This document shows positions 52,816 to 60,651 of a stretch of DNA of 64,000 nucleotides, piece by piece; positions within the stretch are counted from its first letter, which is position 1, and each line of letters starts with the position of its first letter. The stretch is from Deinococcus aetherius (GTDB lineage: Bacteria; Deinococcota; Deinococci; Deinococcales; Deinococcaceae). Location: positions 372,001-436,000 of the forward strand of contig NZ_AP026561.1 of assembly GCF_025997855.1 (NCBI RefSeq). The letters run 5' to 3'. The position numbers were made by a program, and so were the translations under genes. The notes under the pieces are model-generated. The model saw nothing but the letters and a program-made list of their open reading frames with translations, ran no database searches and had not been told where the DNA came from.

Positions 52816-53829
52816 GTGGCCCGAGCCACTCTCAAGGACGTCGCCGCCCGCGCCGGCGTCTCTTACCAGACCGTGTCCAACGTCGTCAACGGCCAGAACG
52901 GCATGAGTTCCGCCACCCGCGAGGTGGTGCTCCAGGCGATGGCGGCCCTCGACTACCAGCCCAACCACGCCGCGCGGGCCATGCGGATGGCCCGCGCGAA
53001 CACCATCGCCTACGTCGTGTACGCACCCACCGCCGCCTCGTTCGCCGACCCCTACGTTGGGCGCATCCTCGACGGCCTGCACCGCACCCTGCGGGGAGAG
53101 CGTTACGACCTGATGACGCACGTCCTGGCGAGCACGGACCCGGAGGAACTTGACGCGCTGCGCGCCCTGTTCCGCGGCGGCCGGGTGGACGGCGCGGTGC
53201 TCGTCGCGGGCCAGGTCCCCGACGACCTCGTGACGGCCCTCGCCGCCTGGCCGCACCCGCTCGTGACCTTCGACCTGGTGCGGGAGGGCGGCGCCCCGGG
53301 GGTGACGGCGGCCCACCGCGACGGGGTGATGGGGGCGGTCGCGCACCTCGCCGCGCGGGGCCGCCGCCGCATCGCCTTTGTCGCGGGCCCCTCGCCCTCG
53401 CCGCACTCGGTCGCGGCGCGGCGCGAACAGGGCTACCGAGACGGGCTCGCCGCCGTCGGTCTCCAGTACGACCCCACCCTCGTCGTGGAGGGCGACTGGA
53501 GCCACGCGAGCGGGCGCGCGGCCCTGGGGACGCTGCTCACGCGCGGCGAGCGGCCCGACGCGGTGATCGCCGCGAGCGACGCGATGGCGGTCGGGGTGAT
53601 CGGCGAGGCCCGATCCCGCTTCATGCGAGTGCCCGAAGACCTCGCGGTCGTGGGCTTCGACGACTTCGACTTCGCCACCTGGGTGGATCCGGCGCTGACC
53701 ACCGTGCGCCTGCCCGTGCAGGCGATGGCCGAGCACGCGGCGCAGGCCCTGCTCGCGCGGATCGCGGGCGAGCCCACGCCTGCTGGAGACGTCCTGCCCG
53801 TGTCGCTCGTCGTGAGGGGGTCGGCGTGA
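52816..53829 (+). CDS. LacI-family transcriptional regulator of the ribosyl-hydrolase operon
   Basis: 337 aa from the GTG at 52816, 5 nt after GGAGG; an upstream GTG overlapping that Shine-Dalgarno is less likely. Helix-turn-helix TLKDVAARAGVSYQTVSNVV and hinge ALDYQPNHAARAMRMARANT, then the sugar-binding core (RRIAFVAGPSPSPHSVAARR; DLAVVGFDDFDFATWVDPAL). It heads the operon and its stop overlaps an in-frame GTG of the first permease. The effector is presumably the imported sugar or its phosphate. Confidence 0.93.
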   Translation: MARATLKDVAARAGVSYQTVSNVVNGQNGMSSATREVVLQAMAALDYQPNHAARAMRMARANTIAYVVYAPTAASFADPYVGRILDGLHRTLRGERYDLMTHVLASTDPEELDALRALFRGGRVDGAVLVAGQVPDDLVTALAAWPHPLVTFDLVREGGAPGVTAAHRDGVMGAVAHLAARGRRRIAFVAGPSPSPHSVAARREQGYRDGLAAVGLQYDPTLVVEGDWSHASGRAALGTLLTRGERPDAVIAASDAMAVGVIGEARSRFMRVPEDLAVVGFDDFDFATWVDPALTTVRLPVQAMAEHAAQALLARIAGEPTPAGDVLPVSLVVRGSA

Positions 53830-53840
53830 GGAGGCCGCTC

Positions 53841-54779
53841 GTGAACGGGAAGCTCACCCTGCCGCGCGCCGAGGCCCGCCCCCGCCGCGTCCGGCACCTG
53901 CGCGCCCACCTGCCCCTCTACCTGATGGTCCTGCCCGCGCTCGCGTCGGTACTCGTGTTCAACTACGCGCCGCTGTTCGGCCTCGTCATCGCCTTTCAGG
54001 ACTTCTCCCCCTTCCGGGGCGTCCTGGGCAGCGACTTCGTGGGCTGGCAGAACTTCCAGGACGCCTTTCGCAATCCCTTTTTCGTGAACGCGCTGAAAAA
54101 TTCCCTGATCATCTCCGGCCTCAAGCTCGCCGTGGGCTTTCCCGCCGCCATCGTGCTCGCCCTGCTCCTGAACGAGGTGCGCGCCCGCTGGATCAAGGTC
54201 ACCGTGCAGACCGCCACGATCCTGCCGTTCTTCATCTCCTGGGTGGTGGCGGGGGCGATGTTTCGCAGCCTGCTCGCCCCGGACGGCGCGGTGAATGAAC
54301 TGCGCGCCGGGCTGGGCCTGACCCCGCACGCCTTCCTGTCCGACCCCTCGGCTTTCCGCCTCGTGCTCGTCTTGCAGGACACCTGGAAGTACGCGGGGTA
54401 CTTCGCGGTGCTGTACCTGGCCGCGATGGCGGCCATCGACCGAGCGACGTACGAGGCCGCCGAGATCGACGGTGCCTCGCGCTGGCAGCAGATGCGCTAC
54501 GTCACCCTGCCGGGAATCAGCAACACTATGGTCACGCTGCTCGTGATCCTGATCGGCTACCTCGTCTCGGCGGGCTTCGAGCAGGTCTACGTCATGTACA
54601 ACGTCTCGGTCTACTCGACGGCCGACATCCTGGAGACCTTCACCCTGCGCCTGGGCCTGCAGCAGAGCAACTACGGCCTGGCGACCGCTGTCGGCCTCTT
54701 CCAGGGCGCGATCAGCCTGCTGCTCGTGGGCGCGGCCAACCTCATCGCCCGGCGCGTGCGCGGCCAGGGCCTCTTCTAA
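53841..54779 (+). CDS. ABC transporter permease, LplB type
   Basis: 312 aa from the GTG at 53841, which has GAGGAGG 5 nt upstream; an in-frame GTG at 53826 overlaps the LacI stop. LplB-type features: YLMVLPALASVLVFNYAPLF and GLVIAFQDFSPFRGVLGS near the N-terminus, and the EAA loop YEAAEIDGASRWQQMRYVTL. Six membrane helices. LplB/YtcP systems import complex oligosaccharides such as aldouronates. No ATPase gene is in the operon. Confidence 0.92.
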   Translation: MNGKLTLPRAEARPRRVRHLRAHLPLYLMVLPALASVLVFNYAPLFGLVIAFQDFSPFRGVLGSDFVGWQNFQDAFRNPFFVNALKNSLIISGLKLAVGFPAAIVLALLLNEVRARWIKVTVQTATILPFFISWVVAGAMFRSLLAPDGAVNELRAGLGLTPHAFLSDPSAFRLVLVLQDTWKYAGYFAVLYLAAMAAIDRATYEAAEIDGASRWQQMRYVTLPGISNTMVTLLVILIGYLVSAGFEQVYVMYNVSVYSTADILETFTLRLGLQQSNYGLATAVGLFQGAISLLLVGAANLIARRVRGQGLF

Positions 54780-54790
54780 GGAGGGATGCG

Positions 54791-55660
54791 ATGACCCTGC
54801 GTGCCTGGGAACGCCGCCTCACGCCCGGACAGGTGCTCGTGCGGGTGGGGCTGGGGCTGATCTTTCTGGTCACCGCCTACCCCTTCGTGTACGTGTTCTC
54901 GCTCGCCGTGATGCCTTACGAGAACTTCGTGCGCCAGAGCGCGCACTTCCTGCCCAGCGGCTTCACCCTCACCTACTTCGGGCAGGTGCTCTCCGACCCC
55001 CGCCTCGCGCACGCCTTCGGAATTTCCGCGCTCAAGACGGTAGTGGGCACGGTCCTGAGCGTCGTCGCCACCGTCGCGGCGGGCTGGGCCCTGTCCCGTC
55101 CCGAGCTGCGCTACGGCCGCCTTCTTACGGCCCTTTTCATCGTGCCGCTGTTTGTCGGTGGCGGCCTGATCCCCTACTTCCTCGTCATCCGCGCCACGGG
55201 CCTGCTGAACACCTTCGGCGCCCTCGTGGTGCCGGGACTCGTCGCCTCGTTCAACCTGCTGGTGGTCCGGTCCTATTTCCAGTCGTATCCCCAGGCGGTG
55301 CTTGACGCCGCCACCGTGGACGGGGCCTCGGCGTGGACGACCTTCTGGCGGGTGGTGTGGCCGACCTCCACGCCCATCATCGCCACGGTGGCCCTGCTCT
55401 CCGGGGTCGGGCACTGGAACGAGTACTTCTGGCCCAGCCTGCTCGTGCAGTCTGACCTCTCCCCGGCGCAGGTGGTGCTGCAAAACCTCGCGGTCGGGCG
55501 GTCGTTCCTGTCGCAGATCAACGCGACCGGAGCGCAGGCCGCCCCCGAGTCCCTGATCGCGGCGGTCGCGGCGATCATGGTCATCCCCGTCCTGATCGTC
55601 TACCCCTTCCTGCAACGCTTCGTCGTCAGCGGCATTCTCATCGGCTCCGTCAAGGAGTAG
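54791..55660 (+). CDS. ABC transporter permease, YtcP/LplC type
   Basis: 289 aa; GLGLIFLVTAYPFVYVFSLA and VMPYENFVRQ at the N-terminus, EAA-like loop LDAATVDGASAWTTFWRVVW, and the C-terminal YPFLQRFVVSGILIGSVKE typical of this subfamily. Partner of the LplB-type permease 11 nt upstream. Shine-Dalgarno AAGGAGG. Confidence 0.92.
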   Translation: MTLRAWERRLTPGQVLVRVGLGLIFLVTAYPFVYVFSLAVMPYENFVRQSAHFLPSGFTLTYFGQVLSDPRLAHAFGISALKTVVGTVLSVVATVAAGWALSRPELRYGRLLTALFIVPLFVGGGLIPYFLVIRATGLLNTFGALVVPGLVASFNLLVVRSYFQSYPQAVLDAATVDGASAWTTFWRVVWPTSTPIIATVALLSGVGHWNEYFWPSLLVQSDLSPAQVVLQNLAVGRSFLSQINATGAQAAPESLIAAVAAIMVIPVLIVYPFLQRFVVSGILIGSVKE

Positions 55661-55672
55661 TGGAGGTTCTTT

Positions 55673-57205
55673 ATGCAGCAAGCTCCCCGTTCGCGCCCCG
55701 CCCGTCCCCTCCTCGCCCTCACGGCCCTGCTCGCCCTGACTCCTGCCCTCGCCCAGGGCGCCCCCGAACGGGTCGTGATCTGGTCGCCGGGCGACAACGG
55801 CAGCGTGAAGGACTGGAACAAGGACCCCATCCTGCAGGCGGTCGAAAAGGCCACGAACACCGACATCGAGATGGTCAAGATCGGCTGGGACGTGTACACC
55901 GACCGCATCAACGCCGCCCTGGCGAGCGGCGAGGTGCCCGACGTCATCGGCACTCTCACGCCCGACAACTACCCGCTGATCGCGCGCATGGCCCGCGACG
56001 GGGTGCTTGCGCCCCTGGAGGGCGACGTGGGCAAGGCGGCGCCGAACGTGCTCGCGCTCTACAAGACGATGCCGGGCCTGAACGACATCAAGGTGGGCGG
56101 CAAGATCTACGGCCAGCCGGTGTACTGGGACAAGGGGCAGGGCCTGGGCGGCACCTTCATCTACGTGCGCGAGGACCTGCTCAGGGGGCTCGGCATGAAG
56201 GCGCCGACCACCTTCGACGAGTACTTCCGCTTCCTCTCCGCGTGCAGCAAGGCCAACAAGATCAGCGGCGTCACCTTCAACGGCGGTCCCGATTTCCTGG
56301 GCACCCTCACCGCCTTCGCGGGGTCGCAGGGCCTGAACATCTACGGCTGGGCGAAGACGGGCGCGGGCTACGAGTCGCCCTACGTGCAGCCCGGGATGAA
56401 GAGCGCGCTGCTGCTCTTCCGCCGGATGGTCGCCACCGGCACGGTCGATCCCGGCGTGTGGGAGGCCAACCAGGACACGACCCGCGCGAAGTTCGTCTCG
56501 GGCGGCGCGTGCTCCCTGATCTTCAACGGCGGCGGGCACGTCGGGCGCATCCAGAACGACCTCGACCTGGCGAAGAAGGGCTACCGCGCCCTGGTGCTGC
56601 CCGCCCTGAGCGCCCCGGGCGGGAGGCGGGGCTACAACGCCGCGCCCGCCTTCTGGGGCCAGACGGTGATCACGAACCTGCGTGGCAACCACCCGGTCGC
56701 GGCCGCGCGGGTGCTGAACTACCTCGCCAGCCCGGGGGGCATCCGGCTCACCGCCCTGGGCATCAAGGGGCGGGACTACACCGAGTCGGGAGGCCAGATC
56801 CGGCTCAACGCCGCCCAGCGCGCAAGGGACGGCTTTCCCGCGGCGGCGGGCGACACCGGCGCCCACCCGCTCGCCACCACCATCGTGAGCTGGGTGCCGC
56901 AGGAGTGGCAGGACTTCCAACTGCTGTACGGCAAGCCCGCGAGCTTCAAAAAGTGGTACGACGCAATGTGGGCCAACCAGCGCCGCTACGTCGTGCCCGC
57001 CGTCGCACCCCTGGCGACCACCGACGCGTGGAACAAGTTCAAGCCGACCGGCGACGAACTCACCAAGCAGGCCTTCGTGCAGATCGCGCGCGCACCCTCG
57101 GACGCGCAGGCCACGGCCCTCTTCGATCAATTTGTGACGAACTGGAGGAACGCGGGCGGCGCCGCCGCTCAGGCCGACGTCAGCCGCCAGATCACCGGGA
57201 AGTAA
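55673..57205 (+). CDS. Extracellular substrate-binding protein, LplA/LipO type
   Basis: 510 aa, the large size of the LplA group. Signal peptide LALTALLALTPALAQGA; then VKIGWDVYTDRINAALASGE, VPDVIGTLTPDNYPLIARMA, KIYGQPVYWDKGQGLGGTFI (then YVREDLL) and FNGGGHVGRIQNDLDLAKKG. There is no lipobox Cys, so it is secreted or periplasmic. It binds the substrate for the two permeases just upstream (12 nt). The ligand is unknown; operon content suggests a ribosyl- or ribose-like conjugate. Confidence 0.9.
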   Translation: MQQAPRSRPARPLLALTALLALTPALAQGAPERVVIWSPGDNGSVKDWNKDPILQAVEKATNTDIEMVKIGWDVYTDRINAALASGEVPDVIGTLTPDNYPLIARMARDGVLAPLEGDVGKAAPNVLALYKTMPGLNDIKVGGKIYGQPVYWDKGQGLGGTFIYVREDLLRGLGMKAPTTFDEYFRFLSACSKANKISGVTFNGGPDFLGTLTAFAGSQGLNIYGWAKTGAGYESPYVQPGMKSALLLFRRMVATGTVDPGVWEANQDTTRAKFVSGGACSLIFNGGGHVGRIQNDLDLAKKGYRALVLPALSAPGGRRGYNAAPAFWGQTVITNLRGNHPVAAARVLNYLASPGGIRLTALGIKGRDYTESGGQIRLNAAQRARDGFPAAAGDTGAHPLATTIVSWVPQEWQDFQLLYGKPASFKKWYDAMWANQRRYVVPAVAPLATTDAWNKFKPTGDELTKQAFVQIARAPSDAQATALFDQFVTNWRNAGGAAAQADVSRQITGK

Positions 57206-57272
57206 TCCCGCCCCCACCCTGCCCCGGACGCGTGGAGGAGTTTTCCACGCGTCCACCCAGAAAGGACCTGCC

Positions 57273-58385
57273 TTGACGCATCCTGACCCCACCCTCAGCC
57301 CCGGCGTCACCTTCGCGCTCCCCCCTAATCCTGCGGGCACCGCCCTGCCGGGCCCGGCGTTCTTCCTGTTCGGCGCCGGGGCGCGCCGCAAGCTCGTGTA
57401 CCGGGACGGAGTCCTGGAAGACGCCCTGACCGGCGAGACGCTGCGCCGCTGGGACGTGTGGCGGGCCGAGATTGACGCGGCGGGGGGCGCCGTGCGGCTG
57501 GAGACCCCGCGCGGCCCCGTTCACCTCGTCGAGGACGAGGAGGGCGTGTGGCTGGACGGGGCGGGCGGGCGCGAGGCCCTCACGCTCGGCCCCGTGCGTC
57601 TGCCGCGTTTTGACGGCCACCCCTTCGCCCCGCTGCTGCGTGCCCTGCACCGGGAACTCCTCGTGAACGTCGTGGGCGGCGCCCCGCTCCCCAACCTGTT
57701 CGTGTACAGGAGGCCCTGGTACCGCGACGCCGCGATGGTCGCGATGGCGCTGGATCGCACCGGCAACCTCGGCCTCCTCGAGGGCTGGATTCAGTCCCTG
57801 CGCGAGGTGTACGACCGCAACAACGCGGGCCACGAGGAGAGTGACAACCTCGGGCAGGTGCTCTACCTCGTCTCCCTGGTGGGGGACGCGCGCCACCCGG
57901 TGGTCGAGTCCGTGCTGCGGGAGGCGAGCACCCGGCGGGAGGGCCGCGCGCTCACTGGCCTGTCCGACTTCGCGCCCCACCCGGTGTACCAGACGAAGTG
58001 GCTCAAGTTCGGCCTCGCCCGCCTGGGGCTGGACGACGACTTCGTGATCCCGGGCGTGCCCGATGCCTACTCCAGCCTGTTCTGGATGGCGTACCGGGAC
58101 GAGCACGTGCCGCACGGCCGCTTCGGTCCCGCCTTCGCCGAACTCTACCCCTACCTGTCCTGGGCCGAGGCCCACTTTCTGGGGGAAGCGCCCCCGCTGC
58201 ACCTTGCGGGCCGCGCGTTCCCGCTCACCTGGGAGGCGCGGGCGAGCGAGGCGGACTACGGGGCGCTCACCCGGCTCGACCCGGGCCTCGCCGCCCGCCG
58301 CCTCTCGCCGACCCACACCTGGCACGCGGCGGAGATGCTGCTGTACCTGCTCGACCTGCCCGTCCCCCCCGGGGAGGCGCGCTGA
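57273..58385 (+). CDS. Unrecognised helical protein, possible six-hairpin glycosidase relative
   Basis: 370 aa from a TTG with AAAGGA 6 nt upstream. The first 130 residues are beta-rich; the rest is helical with a glycosidase-like core: VYRRPWYRDAAMVAMALDRT, NNAGHEESDNLGQVLYLVSL, and WLKFGLARLGLDDDFVIPGV followed by DAYSSLFWMAYRD. Acidic pairs (RDAAM; HEESDN; DDDF; DAYSS) could form an active site, but no known family signature was recognised. No signal peptide. Its stop overlaps the next ATG by 1 nt, so it is an integral operon member and likely helps process the imported substrate. Confidence 0.75.
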   Translation: MTHPDPTLSPGVTFALPPNPAGTALPGPAFFLFGAGARRKLVYRDGVLEDALTGETLRRWDVWRAEIDAAGGAVRLETPRGPVHLVEDEEGVWLDGAGGREALTLGPVRLPRFDGHPFAPLLRALHRELLVNVVGGAPLPNLFVYRRPWYRDAAMVAMALDRTGNLGLLEGWIQSLREVYDRNNAGHEESDNLGQVLYLVSLVGDARHPVVESVLREASTRREGRALTGLSDFAPHPVYQTKWLKFGLARLGLDDDFVIPGVPDAYSSLFWMAYRDEHVPHGRFGPAFAELYPYLSWAEAHFLGEAPPLHLAGRAFPLTWEARASEADYGALTRLDPGLAARRLSPTHTWHAAEMLLYLLDLPVPPGEAR

Positions 58386-59752
58386 TGTTCCTGCCGCACG
58401 CCGCCGTGCGGGGGCACCTGCGCACCGTCCTCGCCGACAAGGCCCGCCAGGGACACGCGGTGGACGGCCTGGAGGAGGAACTGCGCGCCCTGCCCGACAG
58501 CTACGACGCCCTGCACGCCTTTGCCGGGCGGCTCGCGGAGTTGCCCCTGCGGGAGGACTGGCCGTACCGGGAGCCCAGCGACCTCCCCGGCATCCTGGCC
58601 GAGTGTGACCCGGGCCGGCCACGCGGTCCCTGGCGCCCCCTCGATTCCCGGGACGTCGCCCGGCGGGTGGAGGCCGCCTTTCTCGCCTCGGCATGCGGGT
58701 GCATCCTGGGCAAACCCATCGAGTCGGTCACGCCGACCCTGACCCTGCACGAGATCCGGGAGGCCCTGGGCCCGGTGGGGGAGTGGCCCCTGCGGGACTA
58801 CCTCACGTCGCGGGCGGCCCACGCCTTCGGCCGCCCGCCCCACCCCGACTGGGAGGGCACCGTCCGCGAGAACATCCGCTTCGTCGCGCCGGACGACGAC
58901 CTGAACTACACCATCCTTGGCATGCTGGTTCTGGAGCGGCACGGGCTGGACTTCACCCGCCGGGACCTGCTGCGCCTCTGGATGACCCACCTGCCGCCCG
59001 GCTTCACCTGGGGTCCCGAGCGCGCCACCCTCGCCAAGGCCGCCCTGGCGTCCCTGCCCTTCGGGGAGCGCGAGCCAGGGGAGGACGCGCTGGAGGGGTG
59101 GGTCAGCGTGCTCAACCCCCACGACGAGCTGTGCGGGGCGATGATCCGCGCGGACGCCTACGGGTACGCTGCCGCGGGGAACCCGGCGCTCGCGGCCGAA
59201 CTCGCGTGGCGCGACGCCTCGCTCACCCACCGCCGCACCGGCCTCTACGGGGCAATGTTCGCGGCGGCGGCCATCGCAGCGGCCCCCGTGGCGCGCGACT
59301 GGCAGGAGACCTTCTCGACCGCCCTGATGTTCGTGCCGCGCGGGAGCCGGTTTCACCGCATCGTCTCGGACGCCCTGGAGGAGGTCGCGTGCGCCTCGGG
59401 CTGGGAGGACGGGTACGGCCGCATCCACGGCAAGTATGCCGAGTACACCCACTGCCGGGTGTACCAGGAGGCCGGGACCCTGATCAACACCCTGCGCTTT
59501 GCCGAGGACGTGGGGCACGGGATTTGCCTGCAGGTCATGCAGGGCGGCGACACCGACAGTTACGGCGCGACGGCGGGATCGATCCTCGGGGCCTACTTCG
59601 GCCCCGGTCACCTGGAGGAGCGCTGGCTCGCTCCCTTCCACGACGAGATCCGCACGCGGCTCGCGGGCTTTGAGGAGCGCTCGCTCTCCGGCCTCGCGGC
59701 GCGGCTCGCCCGGCTGCCGGACCTCACGCTCGCCCCGGAGGCCACCCCATGA
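58385..59752 (+). CDS. ADP-ribosylglycohydrolase-family protein
   Basis: 455 aa; the catalytic fold starts at about residue 95 (AAFLASACGCILGKPIES). Metal-binding motifs: PDDDLNYT (169-176) in place of the usual TDDT, and MQGGDTDSYGATAGSILGAY (about 385-404), matching the GGDTD motif. Family members remove ADP-ribose from Arg, Ser or other groups or act on related ribosides using two Mg ions. The N-terminal 90 residues are an additional helical extension. It overlaps both neighbours (58385; 59749-59752), including the ribokinase gene. Location in a sugar-import operon suggests a catabolic riboside hydrolase rather than a protein-modification eraser; that is inference. Confidence 0.87.
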   Translation: MFLPHAAVRGHLRTVLADKARQGHAVDGLEEELRALPDSYDALHAFAGRLAELPLREDWPYREPSDLPGILAECDPGRPRGPWRPLDSRDVARRVEAAFLASACGCILGKPIESVTPTLTLHEIREALGPVGEWPLRDYLTSRAAHAFGRPPHPDWEGTVRENIRFVAPDDDLNYTILGMLVLERHGLDFTRRDLLRLWMTHLPPGFTWGPERATLAKAALASLPFGEREPGEDALEGWVSVLNPHDELCGAMIRADAYGYAAAGNPALAAELAWRDASLTHRRTGLYGAMFAAAAIAAAPVARDWQETFSTALMFVPRGSRFHRIVSDALEEVACASGWEDGYGRIHGKYAEYTHCRVYQEAGTLINTLRFAEDVGHGICLQVMQGGDTDSYGATAGSILGAYFGPGHLEERWLAPFHDEIRTRLAGFEERSLSGLAARLARLPDLTLAPEATP

Positions 59753-60651
59753 TCCTCGTTGCCGGCAGCCTCAACCTCGACCTGGTGGTGCGCGCGCCCA
59801 TTCCGCGTCCCGGCGAGACGGTGCTCGGGGGCGAGTTGGCGCGCCACCCCGGCGGCAAGGGGGCCAACCAGGCCGTGGCGGCGGCGCGGGCGGGAGGCCA
59901 GGTGCGCCTGATCGGCCGGGTCGGGCACGACGACGCGGGGAGCGAATTCCGGGCGGCGCTGGCAGGGGAGGGCATCGACGTGGCGCCCGTCACGGCGACG
60001 AATGCGCCGACCGGCACCGCCCTCGTCGTGGTGAACCCGGCGGGTGAGAACACCATCGTCGTGTCGCCCGGTGCGAACCTGCACCTGCGGCCCGGCGACC
60101 TCGCTCCCGGGTGGTTTGAGGACGCCCGGGTCGTCGTCTTGCAACTCGAATTGCCCCTGGAGACCGTCCGCCGCGCCGCCGAACTCGGCCACGCGGCAGG
60201 GGCGACCGTGCTGCTCAACGCCGCGCCCGCCTGGCCCCTGGCAGACGAACTCCTGCGCGATGTGGACGTCCTCGTCGTGAACGAGCACGAGGCGGCGGCC
60301 CTACTGCACGACGTCGCGGACGGCGCGGAGATGGCGGACGCGCTCGCGCGGCGCGTGCCCCTCGCCGTCGTCACCCTGGGGGCGCGGGGGGTGGCCTGGG
60401 CTGCCCGGGGGGGAGGAGGCAGGCTGCCCGCGCTTCCCGTGACGGCGGTGGACACCACGGCCGCCGGGGACGCCTTCGTCGGCGCGCTCGCGGTCGCGCT
60501 GGGGGAGGATCAGGCCCTGGAAGGCGCCCTGCGCTTCGCCTCGGCGGCGGGGGCGCTGGCCGTGACCCGGCGCGGCGCGGGGCCGTCCCTGCCCCGGCGG
60601 GCGGAGATCGACGCGCTGGCCGGGGGCGTCCTGACTCCTGGAGGGCTCTGA
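59749..60651 (+). CDS. rbsK: Ribokinase (PfkB family)
   Basis: 300 aa with ILVAGSLNLDLVVRAPIPRP, ARHPGGKGANQAVAAARAGG (PfkB signature 1), VVTLGARGVAW and VDTTAAGDAFVGALAVALGE (signature 2, catalytic Asp in AGDAF). The sequence fits ribokinase best among PfkB kinases, though a related nucleoside or sugar kinase is possible. It would make ribose-5-phosphate for the pentose-phosphate pathway. ATG overlaps the stop of the upstream hydrolase (ATGA), and its stop is directly adjacent to the next ATG. Confidence 0.9.
   Translation: MILVAGSLNLDLVVRAPIPRPGETVLGGELARHPGGKGANQAVAAARAGGQVRLIGRVGHDDAGSEFRAALAGEGIDVAPVTATNAPTGTALVVVNPAGENTIVVSPGANLHLRPGDLAPGWFEDARVVVLQLELPLETVRRAAELGHAAGATVLLNAAPAWPLADELLRDVDVLVVNEHEAAALLHDVADGAEMADALARRVPLAVVTLGARGVAWAARGGGGRLPALPVTAVDTTAAGDAFVGALAVALGEDQALEGALRFASAAGALAVTRRGAGPSLPRRAEIDALAGGVLTPGGL

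Noticed and set aside
54776..57391. 871-codon minus-strand open frame
   Set aside because: Lies opposite the permease and binding-protein genes of the second LacI operon; His/Val/Gly/Asp-rich shadow sequence with no domain.
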